Of a stretch of DNA of 64,000 nt, positions 8,312 through 17,813 are shown one piece after another (position 1 is the first letter of the stretch; the number at the start of each line of letters is the position of its first letter). The DNA is from Sipunculus nudus (Eukaryota > Annelida > Sipuncula > Golfingiida > Sipunculidae), in contig JAPPUL010000078.1 of NCBI GenBank assembly GCA_026874595.1, forward strand, positions 60,001 through 124,000, read 5' to 3'. The notes under the pieces were generated by a model. That model was not told where the DNA came from. It saw nothing but the letters and a program-made list of their open reading frames with translations, and did not search any database. The translations under genes were made by a program, and so were the position numbers.

Positions 8312-9358
8312 ATGCAGGAAAAAGTTCATAGTAATAAAGTTCATAGTCAAAATGTTTATGGTCATAATAAAGAACTTAGGAAGTTTATAAAAGATACATA
8401 TAAACTTTCTACACTAGGGCTACTATATGCTATAAGTGGCTCTATAGGCTGTTCCTATGGCATGCCAAAAGAGAACGCTAAAAAGCTACTCATGCTTGAA
8501 GAAAGAAATAAATTCAAAGGTAATATTTTAGATAAAGATATATCGTTAGTGGTAGGAAAGGACATAGCAAAGGTAACAAAAGAAGCTATACAGTTAATAG
8601 GCGGTATAAAAAAATATATATCTCGCGGCGACAAAGTAATAATAAAGCCCAATATAGGTTGGGCACGACTCCCTGAGCAAGCAGCAACAACAAATCCGCA
8701 GGTAATAAAAACCCTAATAGAACTTTGTTATAATGCCGGTGCAAGTAAAGTAAGCGTTACAGATTTACCATGCAACTCAGCAGACATCACATTTGAACGA
8801 ACAGGCATAAAAGAAGCTGTTGAGAGTGTAGATGGAGAAGTTTACTACCCAAAGACCAACCGTATAAAAGAAATGAAGCTAGAAGCACCGTTTTATTTGC
8901 CATTAGAGAAAAAGGAAATAAGTAGGTGGCCTATGTTTTTAGATTTCATCGAAGCAGATAAGGTAATAAACGTACCGATTGCTAAACACCACAATTTATC
9001 AAAGCTTACAGTTGGTATGAAAAACTGGTATGGCGCAATAGCAGGACGTCGTAATCAATTACATCAAGCGATACATGAAAGTATAGCATCATTTGCATAC
9101 CATTTTAGACCTCATCTAACTGTAGTTGACGGAATAAGAATATTACTTACAAATGGGCCAACTGGCGGTTCTATTAAAGATACTAAAGTAACTAATACAA
9201 TAATAGCAAGTTCTAACCCTGTAGCCTGCGATGCTCTTGCTAGTACTAAGTTATTTGAGAAGGAAGTAAATACTATACCTTATATAGAAATGGCTCATAA
9301 GCTTGGGCTTGGTGAATATGATATTTCTAAATTAAATCTACTCCAAAAAGTGTTGTAA
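8312..9358 (+). CDS. DUF362 family protein
   Basis: About 348 residues from the ATG at 8312, chosen because AAGGTGG lies 8 bases before it; the ATG at 8291 has no ribosome-binding site. The DUF362 core is clear (KVIIKPNIGW, TNPQVIKTLIEL, GASKVSVTDL, VPIAKHHNLSKLTVGMKNWYG). Members are poorly characterised, often secreted through a Tat signal or linked to redox proteins. Here the N-terminus has RKFIKD before a hydrophobic stretch, resembling a degenerate Tat signal with Arg-Lys. A Cys after that stretch (SIGCSYG) could be a weak lipobox. Three 15-bp repeats open the reading frame. A lipoprotein gene starts 4 bases after the stop. Confidence 0.8.
   Translation: MQEKVHSNKVHSQNVYGHNKELRKFIKDTYKLSTLGLLYAISGSIGCSYGMPKENAKKLLMLEERNKFKGNILDKDISLVVGKDIAKVTKEAIQLIGGIKKYISRGDKVIIKPNIGWARLPEQAATTNPQVIKTLIELCYNAGASKVSVTDLPCNSADITFERTGIKEAVESVDGEVYYPKTNRIKEMKLEAPFYLPLEKKEISRWPMFLDFIEADKVINVPIAKHHNLSKLTVGMKNWYGAIAGRRNQLHQAIHESIASFAYHFRPHLTVVDGIRILLTNGPTGGSIKDTKVTNTIIASSNPVACDALASTKLFEKEVNTIPYIEMAHKLGLGEYDISKLNLLQKVL
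8324..8368. repeat. Three 15-bp tandem repeats at the 5' end of the DUF362 gene
   Basis: Three adjacent 15-base units beginning GTTCATAGT or GTTTATGGT, increasingly diverged, encode a His-Ser/Gly-x-x-Lys/Asn-type pattern in the N-terminal tail. The frame is kept. It belongs to the same class of slippage-type duplications as the other short repeats in this window. Confidence 0.6.
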
Positions 9359-9362
9359 AAGA

Positions 9363-10070
9363 ATGTACAATAGAATGTACACCAGGAGAAATAATCAAGC
9401 TCTTATTCTAAATATAATTTTACTATGTGTGATATTTATAACAGGCTGTTCTTTACAAAAAGAAGAAGCGAAATTGTTAAGCCTTTCTAATGACAAAACT
9501 AATTCTAAAATTAAATATTATAGAATCTGGAATGATAAAGAAAATAAAGCATATGACGAACTAAAAGCTCAAGCTTTGGGTGATGGTAAGTATTACGAAC
9601 TTTTATATAACGAAAAAGGAAAACCTATAAAGCTAGTAAAGCGCATAAAAAGAAAAAGAGCTGAAAAGATAAAGTTAATATATTACAAAGATGGAAAGCT
9701 AAAACGCAAATTAGTATATAAATATGACGGATCTGGCAAAAAGCAAAGTTACAAAATATATGATTACGCAAAAAGTGGAGCTCTTAAATTAGAAACTGCA
9801 TATTCCAAAGATATAAAACTCCTAGATAGCAGTGAATATGACAAACTATACCTAGACTCAAAATCATACTATGACAAAGTAGGGAATATATTTAAGAAGG
9901 AATGGTATTACAAAGAGGAGGCCCCGGGCAAATTATATTTTGTAGACAAATACCTCTATAAAGGGGATAGCTTAAAGTTTATAAAAAGTTATGATAATAA
10001 AGAGGCTTTAATTCAAATAAAAGAATATGATAAATATGGCAAAGTTATTAAAAATCGTATGCTTAAATAA
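9363..10070 (+). CDS. Putative lipoprotein, unknown function
   Basis: 235 residues. The N-terminus has Arg-Arg, a hydrophobic stretch (about 14-28) and a lipobox ending ITGC at residue 29, predicting lipidation. The mature part is Lys/Tyr-rich with repeating short strands (YKDGKLKRKL, YKYDGSGKK, YDKYGKV) reminiscent of MORN or YwqK-like beta repeats. The start may instead be the ATG at 9375. The 3' end overlaps the start of the downstream TPR gene by about 35-44 bases, indicating translational coupling. Tyr/Lys repeat proteins of this sort have no fixed function. Confidence 0.65.
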   Translation: MYNRMYTRRNNQALILNIILLCVIFITGCSLQKEEAKLLSLSNDKTNSKIKYYRIWNDKENKAYDELKAQALGDGKYYELLYNEKGKPIKLVKRIKRKRAEKIKLIYYKDGKLKRKLVYKYDGSGKKQSYKIYDYAKSGALKLETAYSKDIKLLDSSEYDKLYLDSKSYYDKVGNIFKKEWYYKEEAPGKLYFVDKYLYKGDSLKFIKSYDNKEALIQIKEYDKYGKVIKNRMLK

Positions 10071-10962
10071 AGCATTGCTCTTGTGCATGCTAACATATGG
10101 GCAGACGCAGCATCCGGCCTATGAATATGAAAAAGATACAAGTAAGTTATTTGAGAATGGAGAATTTAGAGAAACAATAAGACTTGGAGAGGAGGGATTA
10201 TTACTTCGGCCAACGTCTGTAACGATGCTTAATGTAGTAGGACAAAGTTATTTTATATTAAAGAAGTATGAAAAGAGCAAGACACAATTTGATAAAATAC
10301 TTTCAATTGGAAAAATAAAAAACGACAAATCGATACTTGCCCTTGCTTATAACAATTTAGGAGAATGGAACAGAGTAAAGAAAAATTATAAAGAGGCCTT
10401 AATCTATTATAATAAAGCAGTTAAGCTAAATGCTACAAAGCCAAAAGAGCTTACAAGAAATATCTATAACAAGGGGAAGTTATATAAAGATCAAAAAGAT
10501 TATAATAAAGCGATAAATTATTACGAAAAGGCCTTAAATCTGAAGCCAGACACATTAACAAAGAGTCTTATTTATAATGAACTTGGACTTATTAAAGAAC
10601 TAAGCAAAGATTATGAAAAGGCACAAAAATATTATGAAGAGGGAATAAAGCTAGTGTCTAAAGCGGGAGATTATTACAAAGGGATAGTACATGGGAATAT
10701 AGGAAGGCTTTTTTTGATAAGAAGTATGTATGAAAAGGCACTTATTCATCTTAATATGGGAATTAGTCATGGCAGGAGTGCAAACGACAAACATGGTTTA
10801 ATAATGAGACTTCATAATCTAACAGCATATTATATAAAGCTAAAAAAGTACAAAGAAGGTGTTAGTACAGTTAATGAAATAATAAGTTTAAAGAAGGAGC
10901 TTGGATATGTTGATTTACAAAGAGAGTATCAAATATTAGTTAGTTTAAACACTACGTTATAA
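10036..10962 (+). CDS. Exported TPR-repeat protein
   Basis: About 308 residues from the ATG at 10036; an ATG at 10027 is also in frame. A signal-like N-terminus (MAKLLKIVCLNKALLLCMLTYG) ends in a plausible cleavage site before QTQ. Tetratricopeptide repeats fill about residues 35-290; clear units include ALAYNNLGEWNRVKKNYKEA, KDYNKAINYYEKALNLKP and KDYEKAQKYYEEG. It overlaps the lipoprotein gene, so the two are probably made together and may interact in the periplasm or at the outer membrane. Confidence 0.75.
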   Translation: MAKLLKIVCLNKALLLCMLTYGQTQHPAYEYEKDTSKLFENGEFRETIRLGEEGLLLRPTSVTMLNVVGQSYFILKKYEKSKTQFDKILSIGKIKNDKSILALAYNNLGEWNRVKKNYKEALIYYNKAVKLNATKPKELTRNIYNKGKLYKDQKDYNKAINYYEKALNLKPDTLTKSLIYNELGLIKELSKDYEKAQKYYEEGIKLVSKAGDYYKGIVHGNIGRLFLIRSMYEKALIHLNMGISHGRSANDKHGLIMRLHNLTAYYIKLKKYKEGVSTVNEIISLKKELGYVDLQREYQILVSLNTTL

Positions 10963-11046
10963 TATATTTATTATAATATATTTATATTAAAGAATAAATA
11001 AATGCCAACCGATTGCTAGATTTAGTTTAGGTTAGGAGTTATAGGC

Positions 11047-11481
11047 TTGTATACAAAAGACGCATCAACATTATATAAAGAAGTTCAAGTTAAGACCGCA
11101 AATCAAGGGAGATTAATAGTAATGTTATATGAAGGGGCAATAAAGTTTACAAATATAGCCATAGCAAACATGCCGAAGAAGAAATATGATATAGTAAATA
11201 AAAACGTAACGAAGGCTCAAGATATTATAACAGAATTAATGTTATCGCTTAATTTTGAGGCCAAAGAGGCAAAAGATATTGCTAATAGATTATATAGTTT
11301 ATATACTTATATGAATAAGCGCCTTTTGGAAGGTAATGTAAAGAAAAATGTAAAGCCACTACGTGAAGTTGTGAAACATCTAACTGAATTAAAGGGAGCA
11401 TGGGATAAAGTCGCTGCAACTCCCAATGAAAACGAAAATATTAATCCAGAGGCAAATGGAGAAATTAATATAAAATCGTAA
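11047..11481 (+). CDS. fliS: Flagellar secretion chaperone FliS
   Basis: 144 residues. FliS binds the C-terminal helix of flagellin in the cytoplasm and keeps it unpolymerised until export. The conserved opening YKEVQVKTANQGRLIVMLYEGAIKF matches the family, with the four-helix bundle following. Translation must start at TTG (11047): no ATG is available and AGGAG sits 8 bases upstream. The last 20 residues are a polar tail. fliD, the usual neighbour, is absent; the gene stands alone after two envelope-type genes and is convergent with hsdS. Confidence 0.9.
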   Translation: MYTKDASTLYKEVQVKTANQGRLIVMLYEGAIKFTNIAIANMPKKKYDIVNKNVTKAQDIITELMLSLNFEAKEAKDIANRLYSLYTYMNKRLLEGNVKKNVKPLREVVKHLTELKGAWDKVAATPNENENINPEANGEINIKS

Positions 11482-11552
11482 TTTTATGCTTAGCAAGTTT
11501 TAATATTATAAGCTTAATTTTTAATATTTCCTTTTTTACAAGTTCCTCTATT

Positions 11553-12821
11553 TCAAGAAATATCCACATTACTAACATCTATTTCCCCTGTTACAGTATC
11601 AGAAATAAGAGAATTTAGATATTCTTGAATTAGTTTTATTTCTTGTTTTGCTTTTGATATTTTATTGTCAATAATTTTACTCTCACGCTCTATATATTCT
11701 ACAATCTTTTTCTGTTCGTAAATCGGAGGAATTGGTATCCAGGCACTGCTAAGCTTTTTTTGTGATATACTTGGTATTGTAGCCCCAACAGAACACTCTA
11801 TTGCATATTTACTAAAATAGTCGGATAATATAAAGATTAATGCAAATTTATGCAATATTATCTTTTCATCCAAACTAATACCATACATACTTGTACTACA
11901 AAGACAATCTAATGGCGCAATAGCCACTTTCCTTAACTCAGGGCGAATTTTACTATATAAAAGTTGTCCCTTCTTTACTAAATATTTGTTGCTGCTTGTC
12001 CCTTGTTCAGATGCCTTCTCGGTATAAAGCAATTTGCCCGTTTTACTCTCTATATGATTAGGCCCTATTAGTATAATATCGTTTTTGCTTGACTTTGGAT
12101 CAACTTGAATTGTATTTATACTTGCAAGTGTCTTTAATCTATGTAAAGACCAGTGTTTTGGTATAGTTAAAGCCCAGTCAAATTCACTCCTTTTACCCCC
12201 CTCAGAATCATTTAAAACAGTTATAACACTATTTATTATATTTTGTCTTTGCTCTTTAAAAAGTGAAATCAGTTTCCTTTTACCTTTAATAAATTTAGAT
12301 ACTTTTTCCAACTTCCAATCTATATATCGTGCAATCTGAGCTTGTTCTACTTTAGGCGGAATCGGAATCATTATTCTACGCATGATGCTGTATTTAGTTG
12401 TCCAAAGATCATTCACAATCCCTTGCCCCACTCTATAAAACTCTTCTTTAAAAGCATGACTTCGAAAAAGATTATGTATATAACGATTATTAAGACTAAG
12501 TGGCTTAAGTACTATATTTATTAGGGAAACTGATCCTGTATACTCGGAAATGCCCGAAGAACCTTTTCTATCAGACCTGCTATTAATTACAAAATCTCCT
12601 CTACATACTTTCTTACGTTTGTCTCCATTATTAGCTTTTGCCACCCCCTCCAACTGCGGTAATATCCCATCCTGCATAACCGATAATGGCATGAATTCTT
12701 TATCATTTACTATCTGTTTGCGTTCAACAAATTCAGACCCCAAACGTACCAGCCTCCAATGCGTAGGAATAGATTTTAACCATACCTCTTTACAACTTTT
12801 ATAACTTTTATACCCTTGCAT
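11553..12821 (-). CDS. hsdS: Type I restriction-modification specificity subunit
   Basis: 422 residues with the two target-recognition domains typical of HsdS. The first unit runs about residues 10-195 (starting WLKSIPTHWRLVRLG) and the second about 215-410 (starting WALTIPKHWSLHRLK). Each ends in a coiled-coil spacer beginning near IPPKVEQAQIARYID and IPPIYEQKKIVEYIE. The two half-domains set a bipartite DNA target that cannot be read from sequence. The start overlaps the end of hsdM by 14 bases, so the two are co-translated. Convergent with fliS. Confidence 0.92.
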   Translation of the reverse strand: MQGYKSYKSCKEVWLKSIPTHWRLVRLGSEFVERKQIVNDKEFMPLSVMQDGILPQLEGVAKANNGDKRKKVCRGDFVINSRSDRKGSSGISEYTGSVSLINIVLKPLSLNNRYIHNLFRSHAFKEEFYRVGQGIVNDLWTTKYSIMRRIMIPIPPKVEQAQIARYIDWKLEKVSKFIKGKRKLISLFKEQRQNIINSVITVLNDSEGGKRSEFDWALTIPKHWSLHRLKTLASINTIQVDPKSSKNDIILIGPNHIESKTGKLLYTEKASEQGTSSNKYLVKKGQLLYSKIRPELRKVAIAPLDCLCSTSMYGISLDEKIILHKFALIFILSDYFSKYAIECSVGATIPSISQKKLSSAWIPIPPIYEQKKIVEYIERESKIIDNKISKAKQEIKLIQEYLNSLISDTVTGEIDVSNVDIS

Positions 12822-14946
12822 TTAAATCCCCTACAATATCTTTTAGTAATAAAGAACTCTCTCTTTCAAGAGCCGCTATATCTGCTCTTACCTCCTCAGG
12901 TGGGCGCATTTCTAAGGGCTTATAGAAATATTTACTAAACGAAATCTCATAACCTATCTTCGTCTTTAATCCATCTACCCATACGTCAGAATAATAGGGG
13001 TACACTTCTCGTTCCATAAAGCCTAAAATCCCCCTCTCTTCTTTAAGCGATACATATTCTGTTTCACGGAGTTCTTTATCTGCTTCATACTCAACTAAAA
13101 CCTTTTTATTCTTAAGCCTTCTCGCATATAATCCATAAAGAGGATTAGCTTTTCTTTTTCTCTTATGCACTTTCTTTATAACAGGCTTTGAAAGAGCATC
13201 AACTACTCCAAGATACTCCTTCAATAGCTTTTTAAAATTTGTCGATACCCTCACTGACATAACTTTTGCTTGAGATTTAAATGCATCTAGAAAAATATTA
13301 TAATCTCGATGGGGACCCTCTCCCAAAATACCTACTACTCTTTCTAAAACCACACATTGTTCTTTATATTTAGGATTAAGCTTTTTGAAATTACTTACTC
13401 TTTTTATACTTAAATCTAAAGACAACCGTAGTGGCCGCTGAACAACTATCTTTTTATAGCCAAATGATTCGTTTGACAATATCTTAGATTCTTGTGTCTC
13501 TTTAGGATGTTTAATTAGACTACATATGTCATTTATATGTCTTTCGCTAAGTTCACAACTTTTATTACCCAGCTTCTTACGAAGCCCTTCATACCAACCC
13601 CTTGCGTCTATTAGTTGAACTTTGCCTTTACGATCAAAAGACTTGTGATTTGTTAATACCCATATATAGGTCGCTATTGCTGTATTGTAGAAAATATTAT
13701 TTGGTAACGCTATTATCCCCTCAAGCCAATCATTTTCTATTATCCAACGCCGTATATTACTTTCACCTCCTCCCGCATCTCCTGTAGATAGCGATGAGCC
13801 ATTGTGTATATGCACAATCCGACTCCCTAGTTTGCTATCCCTCATCTTCATAAGCTTATTAACTAAAAACATAAGCTGACCATCGCTTGAACGTGTAATT
13901 AGTTTATATTCATTATCACCACCATACCCTACAATAAAACCTGAATCTTTTAAACGATCTGTGCCGCTTAGTTGTTTAAGATCAGTCCTCCAGCTCTTCC
14001 CATAAGGGGGATTTGATAGCATGAAATCAAACTGCTTTGTTGCAAATGCATCGGAGGATAAAGTTGAGCCATATTTTATGTTCTTAGCCTCTTCTCCTTT
14101 CCCTTTAAGAAGTAGATCTGCTTTGGCTATCGCATAAGTCTGTGGCTGTATCTCCTGTCCGTAAAGGTGTATTTTAACATCCTTACCTTTATCTTTTGCA
14201 AGCTTATTAAGCCTTTGTTCGGCTAAAGTCAGCATGCCTCCCGTTCCACAAGCTCCATCGTATACTAGATACGTCCCAGACTCAAGTTCATCAGCAATAG
14301 GTAACAAAACCAAGTCTGCCATAAGATTTACAACGTCACGTGGCGTGAAATGCTCTCCCGCTTCCTCGTTATTCTCCTCATTAAAACGACGTATTAGCTC
14401 CTCGAAAACCATTCCCATACCGTGATTATCAAGACCCGGCACTCTCTCATTCCCTTCAATATCAAAAATAGGCTCGGGGCTTAGATTAACATTCGGATTT
14501 AAATACTTTTCGATTAATGCCCCTAATATATTTGCATCAACTAGAGTTTCTAACTCGTTTTTAAACTTGAATTTTGATAGTATTTCTCTTACGTTAGACG
14601 AAAATCCATCCAGGTATAACTCAAAGTAGTCTTTTAAGACTTTATCTGTTTTACAATAGTTTTTGAGATCTTTTAGTGTATAAAGGCTAGTGTTGGAAAA
14701 TGCCTTGTCTGAGGCTTTACAAAACGCTTTCTTTTCCTTAATCGCTTCTGGCTTCTTTTGCCTATTTATGCCTGATTCTTTAGTAAGCTCAAGTATAGCA
14801 TCAAGTCGACGTATAACTGTCATCGGGAGAATTACATCACGGTACTTCCCGCGTACATATACATCCCTTAAAAGCTCATCTGCTATGCTCCAGATGAAGT
14901 TTGTTATCGTATTATGAATACCGTAATGCTCATTCTTCATTAGCAT
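12808..14946 (-). CDS. hsdM: Type I restriction-modification DNA methyltransferase subunit
   Basis: 712 residues. It methylates adenine-N6 using S-adenosylmethionine. The AdoMet-binding motif I is at about 230 (YDGACGTGGM) and the catalytic NPPY motif at about 310. The HsdM N-terminal helical domain (about 10-130) precedes them. The C-terminal third after about residue 490 is longer than in classic HsdM (about 500-530 residues) and basic, as in the larger HsdM subfamily. hsdS follows with an overlap. No hsdR is adjacent: upstream lie tRNA genes. The pair is either an orphan methylase or its nuclease is encoded elsewhere. Confidence 0.92.
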   Translation of the reverse strand: MLMKNEHYGIHNTITNFIWSIADELLRDVYVRGKYRDVILPMTVIRRLDAILELTKESGINRQKKPEAIKEKKAFCKASDKAFSNTSLYTLKDLKNYCKTDKVLKDYFELYLDGFSSNVREILSKFKFKNELETLVDANILGALIEKYLNPNVNLSPEPIFDIEGNERVPGLDNHGMGMVFEELIRRFNEENNEEAGEHFTPRDVVNLMADLVLLPIADELESGTYLVYDGACGTGGMLTLAEQRLNKLAKDKGKDVKIHLYGQEIQPQTYAIAKADLLLKGKGEEAKNIKYGSTLSSDAFATKQFDFMLSNPPYGKSWRTDLKQLSGTDRLKDSGFIVGYGGDNEYKLITRSSDGQLMFLVNKLMKMRDSKLGSRIVHIHNGSSLSTGDAGGGESNIRRWIIENDWLEGIIALPNNIFYNTAIATYIWVLTNHKSFDRKGKVQLIDARGWYEGLRKKLGNKSCELSERHINDICSLIKHPKETQESKILSNESFGYKKIVVQRPLRLSLDLSIKRVSNFKKLNPKYKEQCVVLERVVGILGEGPHRDYNIFLDAFKSQAKVMSVRVSTNFKKLLKEYLGVVDALSKPVIKKVHKRKRKANPLYGLYARRLKNKKVLVEYEADKELRETEYVSLKEERGILGFMEREVYPYYSDVWVDGLKTKIGYEISFSKYFYKPLEMRPPEEVRADIAALERESSLLLKDIVGDLNARV

Positions 14947-15093
14947 TCACTTTTTAGCCCTATAGCCTATACATATAACCCCATCAATTAAAACAATTAT
15001 TTACCTTTATAAACAGCATCAATTACAATCGGACCTTTATTCTATGAAGACTTGCCCTTTGCTTATATATATACACTATAAACACAAAGCTTT

Positions 15094-15166
15094 TGGAGGT
15101 GAGGGGATTTGAACCCCTGACCTACTGCGTGCAAGGCAGCCGCTCTCCCAACTGAGCTACACCCCC
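15094..15166 (-). tRNA. tRNA-Ala (anticodon TGC)
   Basis: A 73-nt cloverleaf: acceptor GGGGGTG/CACCTCC with discriminator A, anticodon loop CTTGCAC, T-loop TTCAAAT. The acceptor has the G3:U70 wobble pair that defines alanine tRNAs. No CCA is encoded. It lies 36 bases downstream of tRNA-Gln on the same strand, so the two are probably co-transcribed. Confidence 0.96.
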
Positions 15167-15202
15167 TTTATAAATAAACATTCACTGCATTCTTGCTTAC
15201 TA

Positions 15203-15273
15203 ATCTCCCCCGAGGACTCGAACCTCGACGTACGGGACCAAAACCCGATGTGCTACCATTACACTAGGGGAGA
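15203..15273 (-). tRNA. tRNA-Gln (anticodon TTG)
   Basis: A 71-nt cloverleaf: acceptor TCTCCCC pairing perfectly with GGGGAGA, anticodon loop TTTTGGT giving TTG, T-arm CGAGG-TTCGAGT-CCTCG. The discriminator base appears to be U. No CCA is encoded. It follows dcd and precedes tRNA-Ala on the same strand. Confidence 0.94.
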
Positions 15274-15367
15274 AGGTTCTCATACAATATAAAATATATT
15301 TCCCCTTTAGCAAACTATAAATTTTTTTTACTCTAAATCCAGTTTAAAAACACCCTAAAATATTTGA

Positions 15368-15913
15368 TTATACGTTTCTTAAAAAGTTTAGATGCATCTT
15401 TGAACCTATAGGATATTTTGAGACCTCATTATATTTTGCTGTCGGCTTCGATTCGTAATCTGTCTCCACCTCTCCACACACTTTGAAGTAGATTAACTGC
15501 CCTATCAACATCTCAGGGTATATCTTTACTGGCTGCTTTACTGATATCTCTAAGGTCCATCTGTTCTTATACCCTATGTCTCCTTTGCCTGCTGTTGAAT
15601 GAATATCTATCCCCAAACGCCCTATACTTGATTTGCCTTCCAAAAATGGTACATGTTTTAACGTCTCTGTATATTCCTTTGTAACACCAAGATATAGCTT
15701 GCCAGGAACTATTATTACCCCTTCTTCCGATAATTCAAATATCTTTAGCGGATTATCTTTCTTACAGTCTAGTACGTCATCTTCATATATCCCCATGTGC
15801 CCTCCAAGGTGCACATCGTAACTATTACTACCAAGACAACCCATATCAAAAGGATCTATTAATATATTCCCCTCTCCTATTTGTTTCAATATCTCTTTAT
15901 CTGTCAATATCAT
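15368..15913 (-). CDS. dcd: dCTP deaminase
   Basis: 181 residues. It deaminates dCTP to dUTP, supplying dUMP for thymidylate synthesis. The family signature EGKSSIGRLG (about residues 91-100) and the active-site strand HSTAGKGDIGYKNRWTLE are present; the Glu of WTLE is the expected catalytic residue. Length fits the standard homotrimeric family (about 170-190). The ATG start is the only sensible one. It lies 94 bases upstream of the tRNA-Gln/tRNA-Ala pair on the same strand. A bifunctional dCTP deaminase/dUTPase is possible but cannot be decided here. Confidence 0.9.
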   Translation of the reverse strand: MILTDKEILKQIGEGNILIDPFDMGCLGSNSYDVHLGGHMGIYEDDVLDCKKDNPLKIFELSEEGVIIVPGKLYLGVTKEYTETLKHVPFLEGKSSIGRLGIDIHSTAGKGDIGYKNRWTLEISVKQPVKIYPEMLIGQLIYFKVCGEVETDYESKPTAKYNEVSKYPIGSKMHLNFLRNV

Positions 15914-16081
15914 TCTTATATAAATCCATTTAGACCTTTAAATACATCCTTATTATACTTTCTCTGATTATTCCTCTAAGTCTACTCCACGCCACAAAAA
16001 CCTCTACTACAATCTTATCGCCTTTTGCCCCCTTTTAGACTTCTTTTAACCCTTTTAGCCCCTTTTAGCCCCTTTTGACCC

Positions 16082-17038
16082 TTAAGCCTCTATTACTTCT
16101 TTTTCCTCTTTCTTACTATCTTTACTCTTCCCATTTGCTATCTTATCAGATTGCTGCTCCTTTGGAAAACTATTTGCCGCATTTAAAGCCTCCTCCTCTC
16201 TTACCTTAGCTAAGGCCACAACACTACGTTCTGACCACATCTCCTCTGGTATCCAGGACTGTATAGAGTCAGTTGGACACACTACAAAGCAATCCTGGCA
16301 TTCTGTACATTTATCATAATTAAATACTGCCAGATTGTCTTTCACATGTATTGCATCATAATCACACGCTTTCTCGCATAACTTACATGCCGTACACCCT
16401 ACATTACAATAATTCTTTACCGGACCTGCTTTATCTAAAGAACTACATGAATTGTATATCCTAGTCCGCGCCGGTACCATATCTATTATATCTTTAGGAC
16501 ATACCGGTAAGCACAATGTACACCCTGTACACTTGTCCTCTTCCACCACTACATCTAGATCCTTTGTTATATATATTGCATCAAATGCACATGCCCGAAC
16601 ACAACTCCCAAGCCCTATACACCCATACTCACATACCTTCGACCCTCCAAAAAGTGTTGCCGCCTGATTACAATCTGATACTCCATTATACAAATGCTTT
16701 TGTTTTGCTGTCTTTAAATCTCCACTGCATTGTATCCTTGCTATCATCCTCTCCCCTTCAACTACTTCCTTATCCAGCATCACTGCCAACTTCTTTATAA
16801 GCTTCTCCCCTCCAGGAGGACACAAGTCTATTGCTGCATTGTCATTTACAAGACCTTCTGCGTATCCCGCACATCCAGGATAAGAACATGCCCCGCAGTT
16901 TGCCGTCGGCAATACGTCTTCTATCTTTTGTATCATAGGATTCTTTTCTACCGACAGTTTCTTATGCGCAAACGCAAGCACTAATCCAAAAAATAATGCC
17001 AGCAAACCAACAGATATTATTGCTCCTATTATTTCCAT
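16082..17038 (-). CDS. rnfB: Rnf electron-transport complex subunit B (multi-cluster ferredoxin)
   Basis: 318 residues. RnfB relays electrons from ferredoxin into the ion-pumping Rnf complex. One N-terminal membrane helix (about 3-25) is followed by the Rnf-type Fe-S domain CGACSYPGC...C (about 48-75). Two pairs of ferredoxin-like CxxCxxCxxxCP or near-equivalent motifs follow (GSCVRACAFD, CTGCTLCLPVCP, CTACKLCEKACD, CTECQDCFVVCP). The Lys/Glu-rich tail after about 285 is unstructured. It is last in the cluster rnfD-rnfE-rnfA-rnfB. RnfB rather than an NQR subunit is what distinguishes this complex from Na-NQR. Confidence 0.93.
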   Translation of the reverse strand: MEIIGAIISVGLLALFFGLVLAFAHKKLSVEKNPMIQKIEDVLPTANCGACSYPGCAGYAEGLVNDNAAIDLCPPGGEKLIKKLAVMLDKEVVEGERMIARIQCSGDLKTAKQKHLYNGVSDCNQAATLFGGSKVCEYGCIGLGSCVRACAFDAIYITKDLDVVVEEDKCTGCTLCLPVCPKDIIDMVPARTRIYNSCSSLDKAGPVKNYCNVGCTACKLCEKACDYDAIHVKDNLAVFNYDKCTECQDCFVVCPTDSIQSWIPEEMWSERSVVALAKVREEEALNAANSFPKEQQSDKIANGKSKDSKKEEKEVIEA

Positions 17039-17135
17039 CCCTAGCCTCCTATTTCTTATATATTCTTTTAAACTACTATTCCATACAAATAGTTCCTTCT
17101 TTTACTTCTTTTACAACTTTTACAAAAATACCTAT

Positions 17136-17732
17136 TTACTCCATCCCTACTAAGTTTATAAATCCCTGGAAAGCAAGTGCCATCAATCCCGCTGCTATAA
17201 AAGTTACAGGTGCACCCTGAAATACCTTAGGCACATTTGCAAACTCAAGCTTCTCTCGTATTGATGCCATCAATATTATTGCAAGACTAAAACCTATCCC
17301 AGCGGCAAACCCTTGTGTTACTGACTTTATGAAATTAAAGCCATATAACTCTATATACTGTACGTTAAACTGCGCAACCCCTAAAATTGCACAATTCGTT
17401 GTTATTAACGGCAAGTAGACTCCCAACGTTTTATACAAATTCGGCGAGAACTTCTCAAGTACCATCTCTACAAACTGGACCAACGACGCTATCACCAGTA
17501 TGAACGCTATTGTATCAAGATATACTATATTTAGAGGTAATAATATAAATACATATATCATGTATGTTGCCGCTGAGGCTAGCGTCATAACAAATGTTAC
17601 GGCAAGCCCCATCCCAACTGATGAGTCTATCTTCTTTGACACCCCTATAAACGGGCATAATCCCAAATATTTAGACAATACATAATTGTTTACCGTTATT
17701 GCCACTATCATTATTGCTACATATTCGTTCAT
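17136..17732 (-). CDS. rnfA: Rnf complex membrane subunit A
   Basis: 198 residues, six membrane helices, homologous to NqrE. RnfA and RnfE form the pseudo-symmetric membrane core holding an Fe cluster and conducting ions. The conserved NNYVLSKYLGLCPFIGVS (residues 16-33) and the second-half TTNCAILGVAQFN carry the cysteines that bind the intramembrane cluster. The gene lies 97 bases upstream of rnfB and 81 bases downstream of rnfE. Confidence 0.93.
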   Translation of the reverse strand: MNEYVAIMIVAITVNNYVLSKYLGLCPFIGVSKKIDSSVGMGLAVTFVMTLASAATYMIYVFILLPLNIVYLDTIAFILVIASLVQFVEMVLEKFSPNLYKTLGVYLPLITTNCAILGVAQFNVQYIELYGFNFIKSVTQGFAAGIGFSLAIILMASIREKLEFANVPKVFQGAPVTFIAAGLMALAFQGFINLVGME

Positions 17733-17813
17733 AATTTCCTCGTTATTTACTCATTATCGTCTTCTTATGCCAAGTTTACACCAAGTAAGCACAATCTCTA
17801 CATAATATGACAA

